From NCBI GenBank assembly GCA_023392535.1, contig JAEVYY010000010.1, forward strand, positions 59,280 through 123,279: a stretch of DNA of 64,000 nt. Direction: 5' to 3'. This stretch comes from Bacillota bacterium (GTDB lineage Bacteria; Bacillota; Clostridia; Lachnospirales; Lachnospiraceae). The notes under the pieces are model-generated. The model worked only from the letters and a program-made list of their open reading frames with translations. It made no database searches and was not told the DNA's origin. Below are positions 1 through 8,520 of this stretch, one piece after another. Both the position numbers and the translations under genes were made by a program. The number at the start of each line of letters is the position of its first letter. The first letter of the stretch is position 1.

Positions 1-1
1 C

Positions 2-349
2 ATGACAAGTGTGGCGCAGACAGAAGTGTATTTTCAATGCGAATCCAATTTAAAATTTGATGAAGATGAAGAAAATACGATTTATCGGATTGTACAAGAA
101 AGTATTACAAATGCATTGCGGCATGGAAAAGCAAATAAAATATGGGTCACTATCCGAAAGGTGGATTCAGAACTTCATCTACAGATTCGGGATAACGGAA
201 TCGGCTGTTCCGATATGAAAATGGGTTTTGGAACGAAACACATGCAAGAGCGGATTCAAATGTTACACGGGACTGTTACTTATAAAAGCAATAATGGATT
301 CTTAGTAGAGGCAGTGATACCAATCAGATGGGGTGAGGAATATGATTAA
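2..349 (+). CDS. NarL-type sensor histidine kinase, C-terminal fragment (5' end outside window)
   Basis: Only the ATPase end of a two-component sensor kinase is present; the reading frame is open to the left edge, so the first ATG here is not a credible start. The HATPase_c landmarks are visible: an N-box with IVQESITNALRH (about residues 28-39), a G1 box DNGIGC, a G2 box GFGTKHMQERI and a terminal GTVTYKS strand. The order and wording match HisKA_3/NarL-family kinases (DesK/LiaS/DegS type), which phosphorylate a partner regulator. The stop codon overlaps the next gene's start by 8 nt, so kinase and regulator are translationally coupled. The signal is unknown, but the genes downstream bind and import sugars. 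Confidence 0.9.
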   Translation: MTSVAQTEVYFQCESNLKFDEDEENTIYRIVQESITNALRHGKANKIWVTIRKVDSELHLQIRDNGIGCSDMKMGFGTKHMQERIQMLHGTVTYKSNNGFLVEAVIPIRWGEEYD

Positions 350-998
350 AGTACTAATAGCAGATGATCAGGAATTGATCAGGCAAAGTTTGGAAATTGT
401 ATTGAACAGTAAAGAAAATTTGGAAGTAACGGATTCCGTAGAGAATGGACAGGAAGTAATACGAAGTGTCAGAGAAAAAATGCCAGATATCATACTTATG
501 GATATTCGTATGCCTAAGATGGATGGGGTACAGTGTACAAAGATCATTAAGGAGAATTACCCTGAGATAAGGATTATTATCCTGACTACGTTTGATGATG
601 ACGAATTTGTATATGATGCACTGAAATACGGTGCAAGTGGATATCTGCTAAAAGGCGTTTCCATGGATGGGCTAGTGGATGCAATAGAAACCGTACATAG
701 CGGTCGCGCTATGATCAATCCGGATGTGGCAGCAAAAGTAGTGAGATTATTTTCACAGATGGCTAAGGGTGATTACAGCATTCATGTAGATGAAAAAGCA
801 ATTGCAGATCTTACCAAGGCAGAATGGAAAATCATCAGAGAAGTGGAAAAAGGAGCATCGAATAGAGAAATCGCAGAAACATTATTTCTGTCAGAAGGAA
901 CCGTACGAAATTATTTAAGTACCATTTTGAATAAGCTGCAGCTTAGAGATCGGACCCAGCTAGCAATCTGGGCAGTACAATCGCCTTCTTCTCATTGA
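342..998 (+). CDS. NarL/LuxR-family response regulator
   Basis: A 218-aa DNA-binding response regulator. The receiver domain (1-120) has the acidic pair DD at 8-9, the phospho-acceptor Asp54 in ILMDIRMPKMDG and a late YLLKG lysine. A GerE/LuxR helix-turn-helix follows at about 145-210 (LTKAEWKIIREVEKGASNRE, then LSEGTVRNYL). I chose the ATG at 342, with GGGTGAGGA about 7 nt upstream, over an in-frame GTG at 333. It is the partner of the preceding kinase and probably controls the adjacent sugar-uptake genes; that target is inferred from position. Confidence 0.92.
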   Translation: MIKVLIADDQELIRQSLEIVLNSKENLEVTDSVENGQEVIRSVREKMPDIILMDIRMPKMDGVQCTKIIKENYPEIRIIILTTFDDDEFVYDALKYGASGYLLKGVSMDGLVDAIETVHSGRAMINPDVAAKVVRLFSQMAKGDYSIHVDEKAIADLTKAEWKIIREVEKGASNREIAETLFLSEGTVRNYLSTILNKLQLRDRTQLAIWAVQSPSSH

Positions 999-1051
999 TA
1001 TTTGTGCTACTTGAAGCGGCGTGTCGGGTACCATTAGGTCAGGGAGGAAGT

Positions 1052-2365
1052 ATGAATAGAAAATTGATGTTGACTACGCTATTGCTTCTATTTGCGGTAG
1101 CAATTGGTATAAAAGGCTATAAGATTTATCAGACTCAAAATCCCATCCTATTGGAATTTGGAATGTTTGCAGGTAGCAACTGGGAGGTAGCGAATGCCAA
1201 TAGTTACGTAATCATAGATAAGGTAATAGCCCAATTTGAAGAGGAACATCCAGGGGTAAAGGTGCATTATACCAGCGGTATTCGAAAAACAGATTATTCA
1301 GAATGGTATGCACAGCAAGTCCTGAAAGGGAAAACGCCAGATGTTGCGATGATTTTATCGGATGATTTCGATACGTTGGTATCACTTGACGTTTTAGAAA
1401 ATCTGGATTATATGCAGAGCAAGGACCATTCTTTTCACGCAGAAGATTTCTATACCACGGCTTTAAATACGGGAAAATACCAGGGAGCTCAATATGCACT
1501 TCCTTATGAGACCGTTCCCACGCTCATGTTCGTGAATAAATCGTTGTTAAATCATGAAGGTTTTCTTGTGCCGGATTCTGACTGGACATGGGATGACATG
1601 TATGATATCTGCCGAAGAATCACCAAAGACAGAGATCAAGATGGAATCGTAGATCAATTTGGGACCTGCAATTACAGTTGGCAGGAAGCGGCTTATTCGA
1701 ATGGAGCCACCTTGTTTGACGAAGATGGGAAACAGAGTTACTTTACGGATCAACGTGTGATTGATTCCGTGAAGTTCTCAAAAAAATTATCAGATTTAAA
1801 TCAGGGACAAAACGTAGGTCAGGATAAATTTGATGCAGGAAGTGTCGCATTTATGCCCCTTACTTTTGCAGATTATCGGACGTATAAGACATACCCTTAT
1901 AAAATAAAAAAATATTCCACCTTTAAATGGGATTGTATTACGTTGCCGTCTGGACTGGATGGAGATAATGTATCAGAGGTAAATACACTTTTAATGGGTA
2001 TTGGGAAACAGAGTAAGCAGAAAGAACTTGCGTGGGAATTGCTCAAACTATTTACTTATAATAAGGATAACCAGCTTGATATTTTTCGATATTCACAAGG
2101 TGCGTCCGTATTGCGTAATGTGACGAGCTCAAAAGAGGCAGAGATCATTTTAAGTGAAGACACGGATGAGAGAGAACGTGTCATAGATAATGCTCTTTTA
2201 GATGTCGTAATAGAAAAGGGGGTCATTGCTCCTAAATTTAACAAATATCATGAGACAATGATTCTTGCAGAAGGAGAAATAAACAAGATCTTAACGGATG
2301 ATAAGAACGTGGAAAGTACATTAAAAATCGTGCAGCGGAATGTGACCTCCTTATTAAAACAATAA
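1052..2365 (+). CDS. Extracellular solute-binding protein (family 1), membrane-anchored
   Basis: A 437-aa periplasmic-type binding protein of the MalE/UgpB-like family (SBP_bac_1). Residues 1-20 form a hydrophobic N-terminal segment with no lipobox cysteine, so it is probably held by an uncleaved signal anchor or released by signal peptidase I. Family features include PDVAMILSDDFDTLVSLDVLENLD and YALPYETVPTLMFVNKSLL followed by WTWDDMYDICRRIT. The start at 1052 has AGGGAGGA directly upstream; an in-frame start at 995 overlaps the regulator and would add 19 non-signal residues. No permease of the matching MalF/MalG type follows, so it may act as a sugar sensor for the kinase rather than as a transporter subunit. 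Confidence 0.85.
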   Translation: MNRKLMLTTLLLLFAVAIGIKGYKIYQTQNPILLEFGMFAGSNWEVANANSYVIIDKVIAQFEEEHPGVKVHYTSGIRKTDYSEWYAQQVLKGKTPDVAMILSDDFDTLVSLDVLENLDYMQSKDHSFHAEDFYTTALNTGKYQGAQYALPYETVPTLMFVNKSLLNHEGFLVPDSDWTWDDMYDICRRITKDRDQDGIVDQFGTCNYSWQEAAYSNGATLFDEDGKQSYFTDQRVIDSVKFSKKLSDLNQGQNVGQDKFDAGSVAFMPLTFADYRTYKTYPYKIKKYSTFKWDCITLPSGLDGDNVSEVNTLLMGIGKQSKQKELAWELLKLFTYNKDNQLDIFRYSQGASVLRNVTSSKEAEIILSEDTDERERVIDNALLDVVIEKGVIAPKFNKYHETMILAEGEINKILTDDKNVESTLKIVQRNVTSLLKQ

Positions 2366-2475
2366 AATATTACAAATGTCATAAGAAATTAATTACAAAC
2401 CTCAGGTGTGAAAATGAATAAAAATGGATAAAATGTACATGTAAACAAAAAATAGCACACGGGGGTACGAAAAGT

Positions 2476-3510
2476 ATGAAAAGAAAAGTATTGAGTGTAT
2501 TACTATGTGTCAGTATGGCAGTAACGATACTGGCAGGTTGTGGAAGCACAAAGACAGGGGAAAAGGGGGAAGCAGCACAGTCCGCGACAGAAGCGGCAGA
2601 AACAGTAGCGGAAGAAGCTACATCAGATGCGGCAGCTGCAGTAGGAAATAAAGAAAGCTATACATTTGGTTATACCTGTATGGATGGTACCAATCCATTT
2701 TTTGTCATTCTGGAGCAGACCATCAGGGATAAGGTGGAAGCAAATGGTGATACGTTGATAACAACGGATCCGGCAAATGATGTATCATTACAGATCACAC
2801 AAATTGAAGATATGATATCTCAGGGAATCGATGCGATCTTTTTAAATCCAGCTGAAGCAGAAGGTATCCTTCCTGCATTAGACCAATTAAAAGAAGCAGG
2901 GATACCGATTATTAACTTTGATACAGAAGTGGCAGACTTATCCTATGTAGCATCTTACGCAGGTTCAGATAACTACAATGCGGGTAAAGTATGTGGAGAA
3001 GACTTAGTAAAGAAATGTCCGAAGGGCGGAGATATTATCGTTCTGGATTCTCCTACCATGAATTCAATAGTAGATAGAACAAAAGGCTTTCTGGATGCCA
3101 TTGAGGGAAAAGGATTTAACATAGTGGCACAGCAGGATGCAAAAGGTAATCTGGAAACAGCTATGGGAATATCAGAAGATTTACTACAGGCACATGGTGA
3201 TGTTGTAGCAATCTTTGGAGGCAATGATCCGACAGCACTGGGTGCTTTGGCAGCGGCCAATGCAGCAGGTATTAAAGAATGTAAGATTTACGGTGTTGAC
3301 GGCTCACCTGATATCAAAGCAGAACTAGCATCAGGAACCTCATTAATTGAAGGTACAGGAGCACAGTCGCCGATTAATATTGCAAATACATCGGTGGATA
3401 TTATGTACAAACTATTATCTGGTGAAAAAGTCGAAGCAAGATATCCTGTCGAAACATTCCTGATCACAGCAGATAATGTGGCAGATTATGGAACAGACGG
3501 ATGGCAATAG
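2476..3510 (+). CDS. Sugar ABC transporter substrate-binding lipoprotein (ribose/galactose type)
   Basis: A 344-aa lipoprotein with signal peptide and lipobox LAGC (Cys22), then an Ala/Glu-rich linker (about 25-57) and a type-1 periplasmic binding fold (Peripla_BP_4). Typical motifs are NPFFVILEQTI, ISQGIDAIFLNPAEAE, GIPIINFDTEV, SYVASYAGSDNYNAG and AIFGGNDPTALGALAA. It captures a sugar outside the cell and hands it to the dual ATPase and permease encoded next. The 357-bp gap to the ATPase gene holds three tandem hairpin repeats, unlike the tight spacing elsewhere, which suggests that binding-protein mRNA is made or kept in excess. The actual sugar (ribose, xylose, inositol or similar) cannot be read from the sequence. 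Confidence 0.9.
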   Translation: MKRKVLSVLLCVSMAVTILAGCGSTKTGEKGEAAQSATEAAETVAEEATSDAAAAVGNKESYTFGYTCMDGTNPFFVILEQTIRDKVEANGDTLITTDPANDVSLQITQIEDMISQGIDAIFLNPAEAEGILPALDQLKEAGIPIINFDTEVADLSYVASYAGSDNYNAGKVCGEDLVKKCPKGGDIIVLDSPTMNSIVDRTKGFLDAIEGKGFNIVAQQDAKGNLETAMGISEDLLQAHGDVVAIFGGNDPTALGALAAANAAGIKECKIYGVDGSPDIKAELASGTSLIEGTGAQSPINIANTSVDIMYKLLSGEKVEARYPVETFLITADNVADYGTDGWQ

Positions 3511-3783
3511 TGTGAGAAGAGATTCTAAGCAGCCATAATACGGCAGCTAAGAATCACTAAATCTCACACAAGAAGACGCAAGCGTCTTGTAGCGGAATGT
3601 CGGTAAGTGTGAAAAGAATTTGAGAAGAGATTCTAAGCAGCCATAATACGGCAGCCAAGATCACTAAATCTCACACAAGAAGACGCAAGTGTCTTGTAGC
3701 GGAATGACGGTAAGTGTGAAAAGAATGTGAGAAGAGATTCTAAGCAGCCATAATACGGCAGCCAAGAATCACTAAATCTCACA
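3511..3783 (+). repeat. Three tandem two-hairpin repeats behind the sugar-binding-protein gene
   Basis: Three direct copies with periods of 108 and 107 bp begin at the base after the stop codon. The core element spans 3511-3568, 3619-3675 and 3726-3783. Its ends TGTGAGA and TCTCACA are complementary (the left end of copy 2 is altered), and inside lies a 14-nt stem, GATTCTAAGCAGCC pairing with GGCAGCTAAGAATC around a 7-nt loop (copy 1, two A-A mismatches). Copies 1 and 2 are followed by a second hairpin, AAGACGC-AA-GCGTCTT; in copy 2 one C is T, which keeps a G-U pair. Neither core has a poly-T tract, so I read them as processing, stability or attenuation elements and not plain terminators. 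A related copy is at 12353. Confidence 0.9.
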
Positions 3784-3796
3784 TAGGATGAAAAAC

Positions 3797-3838
3797 AGGA
3801 AGTGCTTTATCGGTCGAATTAGGATAAAGCACTTTCCT
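3797..3838 (+). terminator. Long hairpin between binding-protein and ATPase genes
   Basis: AGGAAGTGCTTTATC pairs with GATAAAGCACTTTCCT across an 11-nt loop (one bulged base). The following bases are AGTATTAATA, not a T-tract, so termination is probably partial, or the hairpin protects upstream mRNA from 3' exonuclease. Confidence 0.6.
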
Positions 3839-3867
3839 AGTATTAATAGAAAGAAGCAGGTGATCAT

Positions 3868-5352
3868 TTGAGTGAAACAGTGTTATTACAAATGAAAAAT
3901 ATACATAAGAAATTTCCAGGTGTATATGCTTTAAAAGATGTTAATGTTGAATTGCACGCGGGTGAAGTACATGCGTTGTTAGGTGAAAATGGTGCTGGGA
4001 AATCAACACTGATTAAAGTCCTTGGAGGTATTTATATAGCGGATCAGGGAGAGATCATAATAGATGGTGAAAAAGTGGAGATTCAAGATGTATTATCTGC
4101 TCAGAAGAAAGGGATCGCAATAATCCATCAGGAGCTCGTTCTAGTCCCGCACATGAGTGTAGCAGAAAATATATTTTTAGGAAGAGAACCGAAGGTAGCA
4201 GGATTTGTAAATAAAGATAAAATGAATCAGGATGCACAAGTATTATTGGATGATTATGATATGCATATCGATGCGGATACCTTAATAAAAGATTTGACCA
4301 TTGCGCAACAACAAATGGTCGAAATTGTAAAAGCAATTTCTTTTCAATCGAAGATTTTGGTCATGGATGAACCGACTTCTTCTATTTCAGATAAGGAGGT
4401 TGCGTTCTTATTCGAAACCATGAGAGCACTTACTAAAAAAGGTGTGGGAATTATTTATATTTCTCATAAAATGAGCGAATTAGAAGAAATATGTGACAGA
4501 GTTACCGTCATGCGCGACGGTACCTATGTGGGAACAGAAGTTGTGAAAAATACCACGAAAGACAAATTGATTGCAATGATGGTAGGTCGTGAACTGGATC
4601 ATTATTATACAAGAGATTATCAGAATACGAAGGAAGTAATATTAAAATGTGTTGATATTGCGGATGGAAATATGGCAAAGGGAGCTAGTTTTGAGTTAAA
4701 AAAAGGTGAAATCATAGGATTTGCGGGTCTCGTTGGAGCAGGACGCAGTGAAGTGATGAAATGTATCTTTGGGTTGACTAGAGAATATACCGGAAAAATA
4801 TTTCTCGAGGGTAAAGAAATCAGGGTTACTTCACCAGTACAGGCTATGAAAGCGGGCATTGCACTGGTTCCGGAAGATAGAAAACTTGAGGGTTTATATA
4901 AAATACAAAGTGTGGAATATAATTCAACAATTGAAGTCCTGGATCAATTTATCAAGGGTATATTTGTGAATCATGAGAAAGAAGATGAAATCACTCAAAA
5001 ATATATTGATCTGATGGATACAAAAACGCCATCCAGAGAGCAGATGATCGGAAATCTGTCTGGTGGAAACCAGCAAAAAGTAATGATTGGACGTTGGCTT
5101 GCAACGCATCCGAAGGTCCTGATCCTGGATGAGCCGACCAGAGGGGTCGATGTAGGAGCAAAATCAGAGATCTATTCGATTATGAATGAACTGGTCAAAT
5201 CTGGAATGTCTATTATTATGATTTCATCGGAATTGCCAGAAATTATAAATATGAGTGATCGGATTTATGTTATGGCAGGCGGTAAAGTAAGAGGTTGTCT
5301 CAATCATGATGAAGTGACTCAGGAAAACATCATGAGATTAGCGGCTGTTTAA
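3868..5352 (+). CDS. Sugar ABC transporter ATP-binding protein, dual ATPase (RbsA/MglA/XylG type)
   Basis: A 494-aa cytoplasmic ATPase with two nucleotide-binding domains, the usual length for this family. Domain 1 has Walker A GENGAGKST and Walker B ILVMDEPTS with a degenerate signature (LTIAQQQMVEI). Domain 2 has a degenerate Walker A (GLVGAGRSE), the signature LSGGNQQKV and Walker B LILDEPTRGVD, the asymmetric pattern known for ribose-type importers. The start is TTG at 3868 with AGCAGGTGAT upstream; no ATG fits better. It powers import through the permease encoded 20 nt downstream and uses the binding protein encoded upstream of the repeats. Confidence 0.93.
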   Translation: MSETVLLQMKNIHKKFPGVYALKDVNVELHAGEVHALLGENGAGKSTLIKVLGGIYIADQGEIIIDGEKVEIQDVLSAQKKGIAIIHQELVLVPHMSVAENIFLGREPKVAGFVNKDKMNQDAQVLLDDYDMHIDADTLIKDLTIAQQQMVEIVKAISFQSKILVMDEPTSSISDKEVAFLFETMRALTKKGVGIIYISHKMSELEEICDRVTVMRDGTYVGTEVVKNTTKDKLIAMMVGRELDHYYTRDYQNTKEVILKCVDIADGNMAKGASFELKKGEIIGFAGLVGAGRSEVMKCIFGLTREYTGKIFLEGKEIRVTSPVQAMKAGIALVPEDRKLEGLYKIQSVEYNSTIEVLDQFIKGIFVNHEKEDEITQKYIDLMDTKTPSREQMIGNLSGGNQQKVMIGRWLATHPKVLILDEPTRGVDVGAKSEIYSIMNELVKSGMSIIMISSELPEIINMSDRIYVMAGGKVRGCLNHDEVTQENIMRLAAV

Positions 5353-5372
5353 AATGTGGAGGAGGAACAAAA

Positions 5373-6374
5373 ATGACACAGACAAAGACAGTAATAAAAA
5401 ACACTTCATCTTCTAAGTTTCAGAAGAGGATCAAGACATATTTCAAGGATAATTTAGGTATCATCGTTGCCTTTTTGGTGTTATGTATTTTTTTATCGGT
5501 ATATCCGGCAACGAGGGGTTCGTTTTTTACACCAAAGAATTTATTTAATGTATTGAGACAGATATCAACAAATCTCTATCTGGCGTGCGGTATGACAATG
5601 GTAATCATACTAGGTGGAATTGATTTGTCAGTTGGTTCTATCATTGCGTTATCAGGTTGTATTGCAGCCGGATGTGTTTCGCGTTATAATATGCCTATTG
5701 GAATTGCTATAATCATAGGAGTTCTGGTAGGGCTGGCAGTTGGTATGTTCAATGGCCTTGTGATTTCAAGAACCACGATTCCTCCCTTTATTGTAACACT
5801 TGCTACAATGAATATTGCAAAAGGTCTGGCGTATGTATATACAGGTGGTTCTCCAGTTCGTGTAGTGACGAAAGAATGGCAGTTCATTGGTGCTGGTTAC
5901 ATGGGATCCATTCCTACCCCAGTTGTGATTCTGGTGGTGGTATTAATCGTTACATCAATTATTATGAATAAAACTAAAATTGGGCGTCATATGTATGCAG
6001 TCGGTGGCAATCAACAGGCAGCAGAGTTTTCGGGAATCAACGTGGCAAAAGTAAAATTTTTTGTACATGCATTTTCTGGTGTTATGGCAGGTTTGGCTGG
6101 TATTGTATTAGCTTCCCGTATGTATTCGGGACAACCGACAGCCGGTGATGGTGCTGAAATGGATGCCATTGCGGCAGTTGTAGTCGGTGGAACGAGTATG
6201 GCAGGAGGAAGTGGTAAGATTGGTGGAACAATCATTGGCGGTCTTATCATCGGAGTGCTGAATAATGGTTTGAATTTATTGAATGTAAATTCTTTCTGGC
6301 AGTATGTAGTAAAAGGTGTGGTAATTCTATTAGCAGTATTTATAGATTATCTCAGAAACAAAAAAACCAAATGA
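5373..6374 (+). CDS. Sugar ABC transporter permease (RbsC/XylH type)
   Basis: A 333-aa inner-membrane permease of the BPD_transp_2 family. A cytoplasmic N-terminus (1-30) is followed by about 8-10 hydrophobic segments. Family motifs include MTMVIILGGIDLSVGSIIAL, TTIPPFIVTLATMNIAKGLA, AVGGNQQAAEFSGINV (the cytoplasmic coupling loop) and AIAAVVVGGTSMAGGSGKIG. A strong GGAGGAGG site precedes the ATG by 7 nt. It completes the ribose-type importer and is followed after 41 nt by a sugar kinase, so import and phosphorylation are likely co-expressed. Confidence 0.93.
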   Translation: MTQTKTVIKNTSSSKFQKRIKTYFKDNLGIIVAFLVLCIFLSVYPATRGSFFTPKNLFNVLRQISTNLYLACGMTMVIILGGIDLSVGSIIALSGCIAAGCVSRYNMPIGIAIIIGVLVGLAVGMFNGLVISRTTIPPFIVTLATMNIAKGLAYVYTGGSPVRVVTKEWQFIGAGYMGSIPTPVVILVVVLIVTSIIMNKTKIGRHMYAVGGNQQAAEFSGINVAKVKFFVHAFSGVMAGLAGIVLASRMYSGQPTAGDGAEMDAIAAVVVGGTSMAGGSGKIGGTIIGGLIIGVLNNGLNLLNVNSFWQYVVKGVVILLAVFIDYLRNKKTK

Positions 6375-6415
6375 GAAAGTGAAATATGACTAAAGCATAT
6401 ACAGAGGTGTTGCGT

Positions 6416-7414
6416 ATGATAGGAAAAGGAATTACAGTAGCAGGATCACTAATAGCAGATAATTATTATTTAATCGACAGTTATCCGGATCAAGGGAAGC
6501 TTACCAATATCAGGGCTACAGACAGAGCCGTTGGCGGTACTGGAAATTTGATCCTGGATCTTGCAAAACTAGATGCCAATTTACCTGTAAAAGTGAGTGC
6601 GATTATTGGAGAAGATAGCAATGGAGAATTTATAAAAGAGACACTTTCCGAGTATCCTAATATTATCTTGCAGAATGTGGTTGAGAATGGAGAAACATCT
6701 ATGACGATGGTGATGGATGCACAGGACAATCACCAGAGGACTTTTTTCTATTTACCAGCAGCTAGTGATGCATATGATGAAGATGCCATCGACTGGGAAC
6801 AGGTATCTGCAGATATCTTTCATTTGGAATATATCCTCCTTATGAAAAAGATAGATGAGCCGGATGCAGAATATGGTACACATGGAGCTAAAATTTTGCA
6901 TCGTGCGAGAGAACTGGGGATGAAGACTTCCATCGATATGGTATCAGAAACAAGTGGACGAGGTGGAGATATTGTAAAAGCAGCTCTGAAGTATACAGAT
7001 TACTGCACGATAAATGAAATTGAAGCCGAGATGATTACAGGGATTAAAATCCTGAAAGATGGTAAAATCAAGGAAGAAAATGTTTACCTCGCATTGAAAG
7101 AATTAGTAAAGTGCGGTGTAACTACATGGGCAATCATCCATTCGCCATCTTGCGGATATGGAATCGATTGTAAAACTAAAGAAATGACAAAAGTAACTAG
7201 TCTTCGTTTGCCGGAAGGATATATCAAAGGATCTACTGGAGCAGGGGATGCTTATTGCAGCGGTATCTTATATGGAGCTTATAAAAAGAAATCATTACAA
7301 GAATCCATGAAGCTCGGAACGGCATGTGCCGCATGCTCGTTATCCGAAACCAGTGGTACAGCAGGCTTACGTCCTTATGAACAAGTGCTGAAATTGTATG
7401 AATTATATAAATGA
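6416..7414 (+). CDS. PfkB-family carbohydrate kinase
   Basis: A 332-aa ribokinase-family sugar kinase. The N-terminal signature ITVAGSLIADNYYLI and the C-terminal anion-hole motif GSTGAGDAYCSG (catalytic Asp of GAGD) are both present, with NEIEAEMITG in the usual NxxE position. It should phosphorylate a sugar or nucleoside delivered by the upstream importer. I prefer the ATG at 6416 (AGAGGTG 7 nt upstream) to the in-frame ATG at 6386, which would add 10 residues before the conserved strand. Last gene of the operon, followed by a terminator. Exact substrate unknown; fructokinase and ribokinase activities are both possible. Confidence 0.87.
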   Translation: MIGKGITVAGSLIADNYYLIDSYPDQGKLTNIRATDRAVGGTGNLILDLAKLDANLPVKVSAIIGEDSNGEFIKETLSEYPNIILQNVVENGETSMTMVMDAQDNHQRTFFYLPAASDAYDEDAIDWEQVSADIFHLEYILLMKKIDEPDAEYGTHGAKILHRARELGMKTSIDMVSETSGRGGDIVKAALKYTDYCTINEIEAEMITGIKILKDGKIKEENVYLALKELVKCGVTTWAIIHSPSCGYGIDCKTKEMTKVTSLRLPEGYIKGSTGAGDAYCSGILYGAYKKKSLQESMKLGTACAACSLSETSGTAGLRPYEQVLKLYELYK

Positions 7415-7430
7415 TCTTTTTATTTGAAAG

Positions 7431-7465
7431 TAGCAGAGAATGTGGAATCATTCCCTGCTATTTTT
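7431..7465 (+). terminator. Rho-independent terminator of the sugar-uptake operon
   Basis: TAGCAGAGAATG pairs with CATTCCCTGCTA (one mismatch) and is followed by TTTTTAATTT. Confidence 0.85.
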
Positions 7466-7535
7466 AATTTATAGAAGACACTGTGCTACAGTAAACAAGC
7501 TTTCCGTGCAGGATGCGCACTCTTTAAGCATAAAA

Positions 7536-7581
7536 TTGGTATGTATAAATATATAAGAAATGGATATATAAAACATACCAA
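7536..7581. promoter_or_regulatory. 9-bp inverted repeat upstream of pdxST, possible operator
   Basis: TTGGTATGT and ACATACCAA are exact reverse complements separated by 28 bp of A/T-rich sequence. They lie 64-109 bp upstream of the pdxS ATG, and a -10-like TATGAT is at 7590. A MocR-type PdxR is a known regulator of pdxST in Firmicutes, but no such regulator gene is in this window and I cannot match its motif, so the assignment is a guess from position. Confidence 0.45.
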
Positions 7582-7644
7582 ATAAAGTGTATGATAAGGA
7601 ACATGAAACTATTAAGTAACAGCGCAAATTGACAGGAGGCTAAT

Positions 7645-8520
7645 ATGGAGAATAACAGATACCAGTTGAATAAGGAGCTTGCTCAAATGTTAAAGGGGGG
7701 AGTGATTATGGATGTGACCACTCCAGAACAGGCTAAAATTGCTGAAGAGGCAGGAGCGTGTGCAGTCATGGCACTGGAGAGAATTCCTGCTGATATCCGG
7801 CAGGCTGGTGGGGTAGCCCGCACCAGTGACCCAAAGATGATAAGAGGCATTCAGAATGCAGTCAGCATACCGGTCATGGCAAAAGCCAGAATCGGACATT
7901 TTGTGGAAGCACAGATCTTGGAAGCACTCGAGATTGATTATATTGATGAGAGTGAAGTATTGTCGCCAGCAGATGATACGTATCATATTGACAAGAAGAA
8001 TTTTAAAGTACCCTTCGTATGCGGTGCAAGAGATTTAGGAGAAGCGCTTCGCAGAATCAATGAGGGAGCTTCTATGATTCGTACAAAAGGAGAGCCGGGA
8101 ACAGGGGATATCGTACAGGCAGTCCGCCATATGCGAAAAATGAACAGACAAATAGCAGAACTGGCAGCATTGCGAAAGGAGGAACTGTTCCATGCGGCAA
8201 AAGAACTGGAAGTTCCCTATGAATTGGTATTATATGTTCATACGAATGGAAGACTGCCAGTTGTAAACTTTGCAGCAGGAGGTGTGGCAACACCCGCAGA
8301 TGCTGCACTTATGATGCAACTTGGGGCAGAGGGAGTTTTTGTCGGTTCTGGCATTTTTAAATCAGGTAATCCTGCAAAACGGGCAGCAGCTATTGTAAAA
8401 GCAGTTACAAATTACAACGATGCTCAAATTCTGGCAGAGCTGTCAGAGGACTTAGGAGAAGCAATGGTAGGCATTAATGAAGAGGAAATTTCACTTCTAA
8501 TGTCTAAAAGAGGAGTATAA
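7645..8520 (+). CDS. pdxS: Pyridoxal 5'-phosphate synthase, synthase subunit
   Basis: PdxS (291 aa, usual length) forms PLP from ribose 5-phosphate, glyceraldehyde 3-phosphate and ammonia. The hallmark (beta/alpha)8 motifs are present: [26 protein letters not shown] with the first catalytic lysine, [14 protein letters not shown] with the second, and [26 protein letters not shown] site precedes the ATG. The glutaminase subunit follows with no gap (stop and next start are adjacent), as expected for a 12+12 complex. PLP is needed by several enzymes encoded here (argD and the two transsulfuration enzymes). Confidence 0.98.
   Translation: MENNRYQLNKELAQMLKGGVIMDVTTPEQAKIAEEAGACAVMALERIPADIRQAGGVARTSDPKMIRGIQNAVSIPVMAKARIGHFVEAQILEALEIDYIDESEVLSPADDTYHIDKKNFKVPFVCGARDLGEALRRINEGASMIRTKGEPGTGDIVQAVRHMRKMNRQIAELAALRKEELFHAAKELEVPYELVLYVHTNGRLPVVNFAAGGVATPADAALMMQLGAEGVFVGSGIFKSGNPAKRAAAIVKAVTNYNDAQILAELSEDLGEAMVGINEEEISLLMSKRGV

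Noticed and set aside
3797..3838. Full transcription terminator that would separate the binding protein from its ATPase
   Set aside because: The hairpin is strong but lacks a T-tract, and the downstream gene has no obvious promoter of its own, so complete termination is unlikely.
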